Shown here: positions 1 to 7,737 of the stretch, in pieces
Position numbering within the stretch: position 1 is the first letter of the stretch
How the letters are laid out: the number at the start of each line of letters is the position of its first letter
DNA from: Streptomyces capitiformicae
Lineage (GTDB): Bacteria; Actinomycetota; Actinomycetes; Streptomycetales; Streptomycetaceae
Direction: 5' to 3'
Assembly: GCF_002214185.1 (NCBI RefSeq)
Contig: NZ_CP022161.1
Coordinates: 5,959,486-6,023,485, forward strand
Length of the DNA stretch: 64,000 nt
Notes under the pieces: model-generated
Database searches by the model: none
Seen by the model: only the letters and a program-made list of their open reading frames with translations
What the model was told of the DNA's origin: nothing
Translations under genes and position numbers: made by a program

Positions 1-214
1 TGACGAGACAGCCGATGACGGCCGCCCACAGCAGGGTGTAGCCGAAGTTGCTGCCCGCGATCAGGGTCGCGACCAGATCGCCGGCGCCGACGCCGGTCGC
101 GGCGACGACGATGCCGGGGCCGATGTACTTCCAACTGGACTTGCGGGGCGCCGAAGTGGCCTTCCCGGAACCGGTGCCGGAGCCGGTGGCTGTGTTGTCC
201 GTGGTGTCCGCCAT
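1..214 (-). CDS. Nramp-type divalent metal transporter, N-terminal part (runs off the window)
   Basis: Only the first 71 or so codons lie in the window. The ATG is at 214-212. A Ser/Thr/Gly-rich tail of about 25 residues is followed by SSWKYIGPGIVVAATGVGAG and DLVATLIAGSNFGYTLLWA. The GPG...GAGD pattern in the first membrane segment is typical of Nramp proteins, which take up Mn2+, Fe2+ or related ions using protons. The family call rests on this one helix. A more distant Nramp-like branch (some actinobacterial members are not proven metal transporters) cannot be excluded without the rest of the gene. Confidence 0.6.
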   Translation of the reverse strand, partial: MADTTDNTATGSGTGSGKATSAPRKSSWKYIGPGIVVAATGVGAGDLVATLIAGSNFGYTLLWAAVIGCLV

Positions 215-360
215 GCGGATCAAGAAAGCGTAAAGACGGGGTGGGCACAAGAGGGCGTGCGGTGAAGGAAAACGGCGGTGATCTTGATGATTCCGGAACG
301 GTGCCCGCAATCGCCCCGCACGTGGTCGATGATGGCCGTACCACTGGTTCGGGACGGGTC

Positions 361-393
361 GGGCCCCGGCGGCTGGGCGTGCCGCCGGGGCCC
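361..393 (-). terminator. Strong GC hairpin, probable terminator
   Basis: Perfect 13-bp inverted repeat, GGGCCCCGGCGGC at 361-373 and its complement at 381-393, with a 7-base loop. It lies just beyond the stop of the ATPase gene (448) and before the transporter gene, both on the minus strand, so it most likely ends the ATPase transcript. There is no U-tract, as is usual for Streptomyces. Confidence 0.7.
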
Positions 394-447
394 TGGCTGT
401 TCGTTCCGGGGCGGCCAAGAGGAGTGCGGCTCTCCGGAACTCGCGGG

Positions 448-927
448 CTACTTCGGCTGTCGCCGACCACAGCCGTCGGACCCACACGTGCCGAGCTCGA
501 ACCACACGGTCTTGCCCGGCCCGTCCTGATGGCAGCCCCAGCGCCCGGCGAGCGCCTCCACCAGGAACATCCCCCTGCCGCTCTCCGATATCTCCGTGGC
601 CCGGCGCACCCGCGGTGGGCGGCCGTCGGCGTCCGACACCTCGCATCGCAGTACGCCGTGGGACGCCGACAGAGTCAGCTTCAGCCGACTCTCGGCGTGC
701 ACCAGGGCGTTGGTGACGAGTTCGCTCACCAAGAGTTCCGCCGTCTCGGTCTGGTCGAGGAGACCCCACCCCTCCAACTGCCTGCGTACCGCCGCACGCG
801 CTTCCGCGGCGGCGGTGGGACGGGGGTCGTACTCGACGCTCAAGTGGCCCGCACCCATGGGCGGTTGCGGGTACGAGGCGAAATGGGGGCCGGAATCCGG
901 AAGGAGTCCCCCGGAGAGTTGCAGCAT
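448..927 (-). CDS. ATP-binding anti-sigma-like protein (SpoIIAB/RsbW-type HATPase)
   Basis: A single GHKL ATPase domain of about 130 residues. The N box is in SELVTNALVHAES, the G1 box is DADGRPP, the G2 box is ESGRGMFLVEAL, and the C-terminal strand is KTVWFELG. Streptomycetes carry dozens of such proteins. They bind ATP and act as anti-sigma factors or kinases of anti-sigma antagonists, usually in the cytoplasm. No partner gene is adjacent, so the target is unknown. The reading frame opens at a GTG at 960. I placed the start at the ATG at 927, but neither start has a convincing ribosome site, and an ATG at 858 just before the domain is also possible. Confidence 0.7.
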   Translation of the reverse strand: MLQLSGGLLPDSGPHFASYPQPPMGAGHLSVEYDPRPTAAAEARAAVRRQLEGWGLLDQTETAELLVSELVTNALVHAESRLKLTLSASHGVLRCEVSDADGRPPRVRRATEISESGRGMFLVEALAGRWGCHQDGPGKTVWFELGTCGSDGCGRRQPK

Positions 928-1160
928 GCATCCAGAGTTGCCCGGCCGGGAGCACCGCACACGGGGAGGAATACCTGATTCCCGGGGTGCATATACCTGT
1001 TTTCCGCCCGGGTACGTCCGTAAATGGTGGAGTAAGAGGTTGATAGGAGGGGTTCACACCTGCGGGTGCACTTTCGCGGTGAGGCTTGCGGAGAGGGCCG
1101 AGGTGCGTACACGGCGCGGCTCGCCGCCATCGGACCCTCCGCTCTCAACCCCCACCGTTT

Positions 1161-1197
1161 TCCGGCCCGTTCCGGCCCGTTCCGGCCCGTTCCGGCC
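1161..1197. repeat. 10-bp tandem repeat
   Basis: The unit TCCGGCCCGT occurs three times (1161-1190) followed by TCCGGCC. It lies in the 435-base gap between the ATPase and carboxypeptidase genes. Apart from this repeat and a weak promoter-like stretch at 1228-1256, I see nothing recognisable in 961-1395. Confidence 0.8.
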
Positions 1198-1227
1198 ACG
1201 CGGACCCGGCATGAGCGATTCCCACTC

Positions 1228-1256
1228 TTGACCTGGTCATGCCAGAGCCGCACCAT
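1228..1256 (+). promoter_or_regulatory. Possible promoter of the carboxypeptidase gene
   Basis: TTGACC at 1228-1233 is a good -35 hexamer. The sequence 17 bases downstream, CACCAT, is a poor -10. It would give a 5' leader of about 130 bases ending in an AGGAG ribosome site at 1386-1390. Tentative. Confidence 0.3.
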
Positions 1257-1395
1257 GAGCGCCACACCCGCACCAGGGCCCGCCGGACACCCCACGGGTC
1301 ACCGGCAGGTCCGAGGCACGTCGCAAGGATCCACCCCCCGCTCCACTCCCCCACTTCCGGAGACCCCGGAATCCCTGGAGAAAATAGGAGACTTC

Positions 1396-2769
1396 ATGCG
1401 ACTCCGCATACGCGGCAGGGCGGCGACGCCCGGCGGCGCGAGCAAGAGATCAGGGCGCCGGGCGGCCGCCCTCGCCACACTGCTGGCGATGGCCCTGGCG
1501 GCCCCGATCGCCGCGACCACCACGGACGCGACGGCGACCAGCGCCGAACGACCGAAGGCCTCGGCGGACGACATCCGCCAGTACGAGGTCCACATGCACT
1601 CGGACAGCAAGTCCCGTACGGCGCTCCAGAAGTCCGGTGTGACGGTGGACGACGCCGACGACCACTCGGTCTTCATCTCCGGCCGCGCGGACCAGATCAA
1701 GAAGCTGAAGCAACAGGGCTACGAGGTCACGCCCCTCGGCGCGGTCCCCGACCGGTCGAACGGCGAGGACGACGTACGGCTCTTCGACTTCCCGTCCGCC
1801 GACTCCCGGTACCACAACTACGCGGAGATGACGAACGAGATCAACTCCGTTGTCGCGGCGAACAGTTCCATCGCCAGCCAGCGGGTCATCGGCACCTCGT
1901 ACCAGGGCCGGAACATCGTCGCCATCAAGATCAGCGACAACGTCGGCACCGACGAGGCCGAGCCCGAGGTGCTGTTCACCCACCACCAGCACGCCCGTGA
2001 GCACCTCACCGTCGAGATGGCGCTCTACCTGCTCAATGAGCTGACCTCCGACTACGGCACCGACTCCCGGGTCACCAACATGGTGAACAACCGCGAGATC
2101 TGGATCATCCCGGACCTCAACCCGGACGGCGGCGAGTACGACATCGCCACCGGCTCGTACCGCTCGTGGCGTAAGAACAGGCAGCCCAACAGCGGTTCGT
2201 CGGCCGTCGGTACGGACATGAACCGCAACTGGAACTACCGCTGGGGCTGCTGCGGCGGCTCCTCCGGTTCCACGTCCTCGGACACCTACCGCGGTACGGC
2301 CGCCGAGTCGGCCCCCGAGGTGAAGGTCGTCGCCAACTTCGTACGCAGCCGGGTCGTCGGCGGTGTCCAGCAGATCAAGACCGGCATCGACTTCCACACG
2401 TACAGCGAGCTGGTGCTGTGGCCGTTCGGGTACACGACCGCCGACACCACCACGGGGATGACGGCCGACGACCGCAACGCGTTCGCGACGGTCGGCGGGA
2501 AGATGGCCGCCAGCAACGGGTACACGCCCGAGCAGTCCAGTGACCTCTACATCACCGACGGGTCGATCGACGACTGGCTGTGGGGCAGCCAGAAGATCTT
2601 CGGCTACACGTTCGAGATGTATCCGTCGTCCGCGGGCGGTGGCGGGTTCTACCCGCCCGACGAGGTCATCGCGCGGGAGACGTCACGGAACCGGGACGCC
2701 GTGCTGCAACTGCTGGAGAACTCGGACTGCATGTACCGGTCGATCGGCAAGGAAGCGCAGTACTGCTGA
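1396..2769 (+). CDS. Secreted M14 zinc carboxypeptidase
   Basis: 457 residues. An [24 protein letters not shown] signal peptide precedes a propeptide-like stretch (about residues 50-130) and the catalytic domain. Zinc ligands appear as the HxxE motif in [10 protein letters not shown] and a later His in [20 protein letters not shown] supplies the usual substrate-binding Arg, and FEMYPS supplies the catalytic Glu. The enzyme should remove C-terminal residues from peptides outside the cell. The ATG at 1396 was chosen because AGGAG lies 5 bases upstream and a signal peptide follows at once; the longer upstream frame has no coding character. The gene stands alone, with a repeat-type hairpin directly after it. 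Confidence 0.92.
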   Translation: MRLRIRGRAATPGGASKRSGRRAAALATLLAMALAAPIAATTTDATATSAERPKASADDIRQYEVHMHSDSKSRTALQKSGVTVDDADDHSVFISGRADQIKKLKQQGYEVTPLGAVPDRSNGEDDVRLFDFPSADSRYHNYAEMTNEINSVVAANSSIASQRVIGTSYQGRNIVAIKISDNVGTDEAEPEVLFTHHQHAREHLTVEMALYLLNELTSDYGTDSRVTNMVNNREIWIIPDLNPDGGEYDIATGSYRSWRKNRQPNSGSSAVGTDMNRNWNYRWGCCGGSSGSTSSDTYRGTAAESAPEVKVVANFVRSRVVGGVQQIKTGIDFHTYSELVLWPFGYTTADTTTGMTADDRNAFATVGGKMAASNGYTPEQSSDLYITDGSIDDWLWGSQKIFGYTFEMYPSSAGGGGFYPPDEVIARETSRNRDAVLQLLENSDCMYRSIGKEAQYC

Positions 2770-2799
2770 GCCGGTGAGAGCACGGTCGCTTCCGTGAGT

Positions 2800-2840
2800 G
2801 GGGAACTGCGCATCCGTCGTGGCTGGTCGCGCAGTTCCCC
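2800..2840. terminator. Streptomyces-type inverted repeat, bidirectional terminator candidate
   Basis: GGGGAACTGCGC at 2800-2811 is complementary to 2829-2840, with a 17-base loop. It sits between convergent genes (ends 2769 and 2848). The same sequence family recurs at 14525-14589, so it is a dispersed element that probably also ends transcription. Confidence 0.65.
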
Positions 2841-2847
2841 GCGCTCC

Positions 2848-3342
2848 TTAAGGGGCGCTTTCCTCGGACTCGGCTGATACGGCTTCCTTGACCTCGCCGT
2901 CCTCGAAGTAGGCGTCCAGGACCTCGTCGATCCCGGTCTCCCACTCCTTGTGGTCCGACTTCGACTTCGCCTCGATCTCGATCGGGTACCAGCGGCGGTC
3001 GGGGGTGTGGACCGTGATGGTGAAACGCTTGCCGAAGCGCGGGGACTCCGTCTCGATCGCGCCGATCTCGTCCCAGCGGAACTCGCACTCCTGGTCGTCC
3101 AGCTTCAGCCGTACGCCCTTGCGGTCGGCGATGATCTTCGCGCGGCGGTCGGACGCCTCGAAGACGGGGCCGTCGGTCGCTTCGGCCTCCGTGGAGTCCG
3201 CGTCGTCCTCGTCTCCTTCTGCGGAGTCCTCCACGTCCTCGGCGGCGGCCTTCTCGTCGGCGGCCTCGGGGGCCTCCTCCCGCTCCGGGGCAGCCTCGTC
3301 CGGCTCTGCGGTCTCCGCCGGATCGGCGGATTCCGTCGGCAT
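2848..3342 (-). CDS. Acidic-tailed protein with a PH-like C-terminal domain, function unknown
   Basis: 164 residues. The first 70 or so are almost entirely Glu, Asp, Ala and Pro and probably disordered. The rest (VFEASDRRAKIIADRKGVRL ... FRWDEIGAIETESPRFGKRF ... RRWYPIEIEA) has the alternating strands and final helix of a small PH-like or bacterial-PH domain. No catalytic motif is visible. The start at 3342 was chosen because GGAGG lies 5 bases upstream; the frame stays open to 3543 without coding character. It resembles small cytoplasmic proteins widespread in Streptomyces, with no role I can name. Confidence 0.75.
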   Translation of the reverse strand: MPTESADPAETAEPDEAAPEREEAPEAADEKAAAEDVEDSAEGDEDDADSTEAEATDGPVFEASDRRAKIIADRKGVRLKLDDQECEFRWDEIGAIETESPRFGKRFTITVHTPDRRWYPIEIEAKSKSDHKEWETGIDEVLDAYFEDGEVKEAVSAESEESAP

Positions 3343-3564
3343 GATGTCCTCCGGCTCCTCCTGCTTCTCCTTCTTCACGGACACGGGTGCCGTGAGTCCG
3401 GGGATGTGCGACGGGTCGACCGCGGCGGCGGCCAGGGGCTGGTTGTTCGAACCGATGCGCTGCTCCACAGCGGGCAGTATGGTCGACGACCCTGTGCCGG
3501 GAACAGTCGGGCCCGGCATATGTCCACATCTGGGTTTGCACAACCTCGCCCCTGGCGCCCGGTT

Positions 3565-5016
3565 CTACACGAACACGCTGAGGACGGCCGCCATCGCGAA
3601 GCCCGCCACCGACAGGACCGTTTCCAGGACGGTCCAGGTCCTGAGGGTGTCGCGTTCGCTGATGCCGAAGTACTTGGCGACGATCCAGAAGCCGCCGTCG
3701 TTGACGTGCGAGGCGAAGATCGAGCCGGCCGAGATCGCCATGATGACGAGGGCGACGAAGGCCTGGGAGTGGTCGCCCTCGGAGAGGAGAGGGGCCACGA
3801 TGCCGGCCGTGGTCACGATCGCGACCGTCGCCGAGCCCTGGGCGACCCGCAGGACGACGGAGAGCAGGTAGGAGAGGACGATCACCGGCAGGCCGACGTC
3901 GTCGAAGGTGTCCGAGAGGGCCTGGGCCACGCCGCTCGCCTTCAGTACGGCGCCGAAGACACCGCCCGCGCCGACCACGAGGAGGATGTTGCCGACCGGC
4001 TTCAGGGACGAGGTCGAGACCGTCTCCAGGGATGTGCGGGACCAGCCGCGGCGGATGCCCAGCAGGTAGTACGCGAGGAGCAGGGCGATCGTCAGGGCCA
4101 CGAAGGGGTTGCCGAAGAACTCGATCACCGAGCGGAGAGCGGAGGGGTCCAGGGCGATCGAGGAGAAGGTCGCGGCGAGGATCAGGAGGAGCGGGGTGCC
4201 GATGATCAGGAAGACCGTGGGGAGCGGAACCGGCTTCTCCTGGGGGGTCACACCGGCCGCGCGCTGCTCGTTCAGGACCGCCTGACGGGACTCCTCGGCC
4301 GCCTCCACCATGTCCTGCGGTACGGGCACGAAGATACGGCGGCCGATCCAGGCGGAGTAGGCCCACGCCGCGAGTACGGCCGGTATGCCGCAGACGATGC
4401 CCATGAGGATGACCCAGCCGAGGTCCACGTGGAGGAGGCCGGCCGCCGCCACCGGGCCCGGGTGCGGGGGCAGGAAGGCGTGGGTCATCGACAGGCCGGC
4501 GAGGAGCGGGAGGCAGTAGAGGATGATCGACTTGCCCGAGCGTTTCGCTGCCGCGTAGACGATCGGGGCGAGGACGAAGATGCCGACGTCGAAGAAGACC
4601 GGGATGCCGAAGATCAGGCCGGTCAGGCCCATCGCGAGCGGCGCCCGCTTCTCGCCGAAGAGGTTGAGGAGGCGGGACGCCAACGTCTCGGCTCCGCCGC
4701 TGACTTCGAGGATCGCGCCGAGCATCGTGCCCAGGCCGATGATGATCGCTACGTGGCCGAGGATGCCGCCCATGCCGGATTCGATGGTCGAGACGGCGTC
4801 GCTTCGCTGGACTGTGCCGAAGAGTTCGGTGACCGAGAGTCCTGCGAGGGCGCCTACGGCTATGGAGACCGTCAAGAGGGCCACGAAGGGCTGGAGTCTC
4901 GCCTTGATGATCAGGAAGAGGAGGAGGGCTATGCCCAGGGCGGCGACGGTGAGGAGGCCTGCGGTGCCGTCTATGAGGAGGAGTAGGCCGCCGGTGTGGG
5001 GTGGGGTTTCGGACAT
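3565..5016 (-). CDS. GntP-family gluconate/sugar-acid permease
   Basis: 483 residues with about 12 hydrophobic segments. GntP signatures include GMGGILGHVAIIIGLGTMLG, GLIFGIPVFFDVGIFVLAP and HAFLPPHPGPVAAAG. Family members are inner-membrane proton symporters for gluconate and related acids. As the last gene of a kinase, IclR, RidA, permease series, it probably brings in the substrate that the locus degrades. The start at 5016 is preceded by AGAGGA; in-frame codons upstream lie in G-rich non-coding sequence. The gap to ridA (about 185 bases) is longer than elsewhere in the operon and holds a repeat hairpin, so it may also be transcribed separately. Confidence 0.9.
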   Translation of the reverse strand: MSETPPHTGGLLLLIDGTAGLLTVAALGIALLLFLIIKARLQPFVALLTVSIAVGALAGLSVTELFGTVQRSDAVSTIESGMGGILGHVAIIIGLGTMLGAILEVSGGAETLASRLLNLFGEKRAPLAMGLTGLIFGIPVFFDVGIFVLAPIVYAAAKRSGKSIILYCLPLLAGLSMTHAFLPPHPGPVAAAGLLHVDLGWVILMGIVCGIPAVLAAWAYSAWIGRRIFVPVPQDMVEAAEESRQAVLNEQRAAGVTPQEKPVPLPTVFLIIGTPLLLILAATFSSIALDPSALRSVIEFFGNPFVALTIALLLAYYLLGIRRGWSRTSLETVSTSSLKPVGNILLVVGAGGVFGAVLKASGVAQALSDTFDDVGLPVIVLSYLLSVVLRVAQGSATVAIVTTAGIVAPLLSEGDHSQAFVALVIMAISAGSIFASHVNDGGFWIVAKYFGISERDTLRTWTVLETVLSVAGFAMAAVLSVFV

Positions 5017-5144
5017 GGGGGGTCCTCTGGGTGGGGGGCATGGTGTTTTCGGGCAGGGGGGATCGCCGTACGGGGTGCGGGGTTTGTGGGGGGTGGTGCG
5101 GGATGGCGGCCGGGTGCGGGTGGGTGGGGGCTGATCGCGCACAC

Positions 5145-5157
5145 GCGGCGGAGCCGC
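5145..5157. repeat. Short hairpin of a dispersed Streptomyces repeat
   Basis: GCGGC-GGA-GCCGC, followed within 20 bases by GGGCCCCGCGCCCCT. Both parts are common in Streptomyces intergenic inverted repeats. It lies between ridA and the permease gene and could trim or stabilise the mRNA end. Confidence 0.5.
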
Positions 5158-5201
5158 ATGTCGACAGGGCCCCGCGCCCCTGACGGGCACGGGTTGCGTT
5201 G

Positions 5202-5612
5202 TCAGGCGTCCAGTACCGCCAGCGCGTCGATTTCGATCAGCAGGCCTGCCGGGAGGCCGACGTACACCGTCGTGCGGGCTGCCGGGGCTGCCGTCAGGTG
5301 TTCCTCGAAGTACTCGTTGTAGATCGCGTTCATCTCGGCGAAGTGGTCCACGTCCGTGAGGTAGACGCGGATCATCATCACGTCGTCCCAGGTGGCGCCG
5401 CCCTCTTCGAGGATCGCCTTGACGTTGGCGAGGGTCTGCAGGGTCTGGGCGCGCAGGGTGGGGCCGGCGGGGGTGGGGGGCCGGCCCTCTGTCGCGGGGA
5501 GGAAGCCGACCTGGCCGGCGACCTGGAGGATGTTGCCCTTCTTGACGCCGTGGGAGAACTTCGCGGGCGGGGCGGTGTGGGTCTTGGGGGTGAGGGCGAT
5601 CTTTTCGGTCAT
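5202..5612 (-). CDS. RidA-family enamine/imine deaminase
   Basis: 136 residues, the usual RidA length. AARTTVYVGLPAG carries the substrate-binding Arg and LLIEIDALAVL carries the conserved Glu. RidA proteins hydrolyse reactive enamine/imine intermediates released by PLP enzymes, which fits the PLP-dependent enzyme encoded on the opposite arm of this locus (7738-9009). Its ATG overlaps the stop codon of the IclR gene by 4 bp (TCAT at 5609-5612), so the two are translationally coupled. Confidence 0.9.
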   Translation of the reverse strand: MTEKIALTPKTHTAPPAKFSHGVKKGNILQVAGQVGFLPATEGRPPTPAGPTLRAQTLQTLANVKAILEEGGATWDDVMMIRVYLTDVDHFAEMNAIYNEYFEEHLTAAPAARTTVYVGLPAGLLIEIDALAVLDA

Positions 5613-6370
5613 ACGGATTCCTTACCTGTGGTTCTGCCTGAGTACTCGCCGCTGATCTCGTCCGCCGTACGGCGTACCAGCGGGAGCAGGGTGAGGAGTT
5701 CGTCGGCGGTGACGACGACGTTGGGGGCGGAGACCGACATCGCGGCGACGACCCGGCCGTCGGCGCCGCGGATGGGGGCCGCGACGCAGTTGATGGACTC
5801 CTCGTGGCCGCCGAGGTCGGTGGCCCAGCCCTGTTCGCGGACCTTCGCCAGCTCCTTGAGGAAGGCGGGGGCGTTGGGGGTCGAACGGGACGTGTACATG
5901 GGGTAGTCGAGCTTCTCCGCGAGGGCGCGGCGCTCGGGTTCGGGGAGGTCGGCGAGGCAGAGCTTGGCGACCGCGGCGACCGTGATGGCGACCGGCTTGC
6001 CGATCCGGGAGTACATGCGGACCGGGTAGCGGCTCTCCACCTTGTCGATGTAGAGGACCTCGTTCTCCTCGTAGACGGCGAGGTGGACGGTGTGGCCGCA
6101 CTGCTCGTTGAGGCGTACGAGGTGGGGGTGGGCGAGCTCGCGGATGTCGAGGTTCTCCACGGCCTCCTGGGCGAGGGCGAAGAGGCGGGCGCCGAGGCGG
6201 TAGCGCTGGTCGGACTGGCGGTAGACGAGGCCGTGTTCGTGGAGGGTGCGCAGGAGTCGGAGGGCCGTGGATTTGTGGACGCCCAGGCGGTCGGCCACCT
6301 GGCCGAGGTCGGCGGGGCCCTCGGCGAGCAACGGCAGGATGCTCAGCGCTCTGTCGACGGTCTGGCTCAT
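5609..6370 (-). CDS. IclR-family transcriptional regulator
   Basis: 253 residues. The N-terminal winged helix reads VDRALSILPLLAEGPADLGQ then HKSTALRLLRTLHEHGLVY. The C-terminal ligand-binding domain has GKPVAITVAAVAKLCLAD and a late SINCVAAPI segment. IclR proteins usually control nearby catabolic genes by binding palindromes and responding to a sugar acid or aromatic ligand. The best local target is the palindrome at 7699-7717. The ATG at 6370 follows GGAGGAGG and overlaps the kinase stop codon by 4 bp; the upstream extension to 6439 was rejected. Confidence 0.92.
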   Translation of the reverse strand: MSQTVDRALSILPLLAEGPADLGQVADRLGVHKSTALRLLRTLHEHGLVYRQSDQRYRLGARLFALAQEAVENLDIRELAHPHLVRLNEQCGHTVHLAVYEENEVLYIDKVESRYPVRMYSRIGKPVAITVAAVAKLCLADLPEPERRALAEKLDYPMYTSRSTPNAPAFLKELAKVREQGWATDLGGHEESINCVAAPIRGADGRVVAAMSVSAPNVVVTADELLTLLPLVRRTADEISGEYSGRTTGKESV

Positions 6371-7563
6371 CGGGTGCGTACCTCCTCCGGGGCCTGATCG
6401 GCTTGCGTCCAGCCGGGGCCGAGTCGAAGTCTCCCCCACGCGTCGTCGTCCAGGGCGGCGAGCCGGTCGGCGTGGTCGATCCAGGAGGTGCGCCGCGGTG
6501 GGGGTCCCCCCAGTCGTTCAGCCCTGGGGGAGGCTCCATGAGGGGCGGTGGTCGGGTGACGGGTGGGCGGTGGGGCGGCGAGGTCGCCGGGGGTGGTGAG
6601 GGTGGCGGCGGCCATGAGGTGGCCGTGGCGGAGACGGGCCCTGGCGGGGAGGGCGCGGAGGGTGGCGGAGAGGAAGCCGGCGGCGAAGGCGTCGCCGGCG
6701 CCGACCGCTGCGACCACGTCCACGTGGAGGGCGGGGGCGAACGTGGTGGTGTCCGTGGGGGCGCCTGGGGTGCGTTGCGGGGCGGGGCCGTGCCGGTGCG
6801 GCTGCGGCAGGTGTGGGGGCGTGCGTTCGAACAGGGTGGCTCCGCTCGCGCCCTGTTTCACGACCAGCGTGGCCGGTTCGGGGAGGAGGGCTCGGATGGC
6901 CGTCGGGCCGCCCTTGATGTTCCAGGCCTCCTCGGCCTCGTCCTCGCCGACGAACACGATGTCGGCGTTCCGTGCCAGTTCGAGGAGGACGTGGGGGCCG
7001 TCGGCGTCGGGCCACAGACCGGGGCGGTGGTTCACGTCGAAGGAGACCACCGGACGGTCCTCGCCGGGAGCGGTCAGCTCTCTCAGCAGGTCCAGGCAGC
7101 CCTCGGAGAGGGCGGCCGTGATTCCGGACAGGTGCAGGATCCGGCCCGTCCGCACCACCCCCAGGTCCACGTTCCCCACCGACATCACCGACGCCGCCGA
7201 CCCCGCCCGGTAGTAGGCGACCTCGTGCGCGTCCGTCGCCCGGTCCCCCGCCGTACGGAAGTAGACCCCCGTCGGACGCGCCGGATCACGGGTCACGGAC
7301 GAGACGTCGACGCCGTACCCCCCGATCGTCTCGATCAGGTGGTCGCCGAAGCCGTCGGCGCCCACCCTGCTGACCCACCGTGCCGAATGGCCTACGGCGG
7401 CCAGTACGCACGCCACATTGGACTCCGCGCCGCCGATCCCGCGGTAGAAGGAGGGGACGTCGGCGAGGCGGCCGGAGCGGGAGGGCAGGAACGTGACCAT
7501 GGACTCGCCGAGCGCGACGACGTCCACGACGTCGGGGGCGTTGCCGGGTCCGGTGACGGTCAC
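6367..7563 (-). CDS. PfkB-family sugar kinase (KDG-kinase-like)
   Basis: 398 residues. VVALGESMVTFLPSRSGRLA, FYRGIGGAESNVACVLAAVG and SRVGADGFGDHL are the N-terminal PfkB signatures, and VAAVGAGDAFAAGFLSATLR is the C-terminal signature with the catalytic Asp. 2-keto-3-deoxygluconate kinases are the closest familiar type, which would suit a GntP permease, but the substrate is unproven. I chose the GTG at 7563, with GAGGAG 11 bases upstream. Oddly, about 70 residues follow the signature and include a Pro/Arg-rich stretch encoded by a dispersed repeat (6500-6537), suggesting the repeat inserted into the 3' end of the gene. Confidence 0.85.
   Translation of the reverse strand: MTVTGPGNAPDVVDVVALGESMVTFLPSRSGRLADVPSFYRGIGGAESNVACVLAAVGHSARWVSRVGADGFGDHLIETIGGYGVDVSSVTRDPARPTGVYFRTAGDRATDAHEVAYYRAGSAASVMSVGNVDLGVVRTGRILHLSGITAALSEGCLDLLRELTAPGEDRPVVSFDVNHRPGLWPDADGPHVLLELARNADIVFVGEDEAEEAWNIKGGPTAIRALLPEPATLVVKQGASGATLFERTPPHLPQPHRHGPAPQRTPGAPTDTTTFAPALHVDVVAAVGAGDAFAAGFLSATLRALPARARLRHGHLMAAATLTTPGDLAAPPPTRHPTTAPHGASPRAERLGGPPPRRTSWIDHADRLAALDDDAWGRLRLGPGWTQADQAPEEVRTR
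6500..6537. repeat. Dispersed short inverted repeat, copy A, inside the kinase gene
   Basis: GGGGGTCCCCCC at the left and TGGGGGAGGCTCC at the right frame a variable centre. It is read through in frame as GASPRAERLGGPPP near the kinase C terminus. A second copy with the same ends lies at 7609-7643. Confidence 0.7.
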
Positions 7564-7608
7564 GATCGTCGTGGCTCCTCGGGTGGTGCGGTGCGAGCGC
7601 AGCGAGAT

Positions 7609-7643
7609 GGGGGTCCCCCCGGCCGAAGGCTGGGGGAGGCTCC
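7609..7643. repeat. Dispersed short inverted repeat, copy B, upstream of the kinase gene
   Basis: Same ends as copy A (GGGGGTCCCCCC and TGGGGGAGGCTCC) around the centre GGCCGAAGGC. It lies between the kinase start and the operator, in the 5' leader of the minus-strand operon. The ends can pair as a hairpin. Confidence 0.7.
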
Positions 7644-7698
7644 GTTGACCCCGCGTTGGCCGAGATGTTAGACAGCAGTGAGCGACATACGCAATGAA

Positions 7699-7717
7699 CG
7701 TTGCACCAGCTGCAACG
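7699..7717. promoter_or_regulatory. Palindromic operator, probable IclR site
   Basis: CGTTGCA-CCAGC-TGCAACG, a perfect 7-bp inverted repeat with a 5-base centre. It lies 21 bases before the 7738 start and between the two divergent arms of the catabolic locus. The only regulator gene in the locus is the IclR gene at 5609-6370, so I infer that protein binds here. Confidence 0.65.
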
Positions 7718-7737
7718 CTCGTGATCAGGGAGGCTAT

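Noticed and set aside
278..529. Plus-strand frames over the ATPase gene and its terminator
   Set aside because: They run antisense to a clear GHKL ATPase domain and through a 13-bp hairpin.
1066..1395. Long N-terminal extension of the carboxypeptidase (start at 1066)
   Set aside because: The extension has no coding character and crosses a tandem repeat, while an AGGAG site and a signal peptide mark the ATG at 1396.
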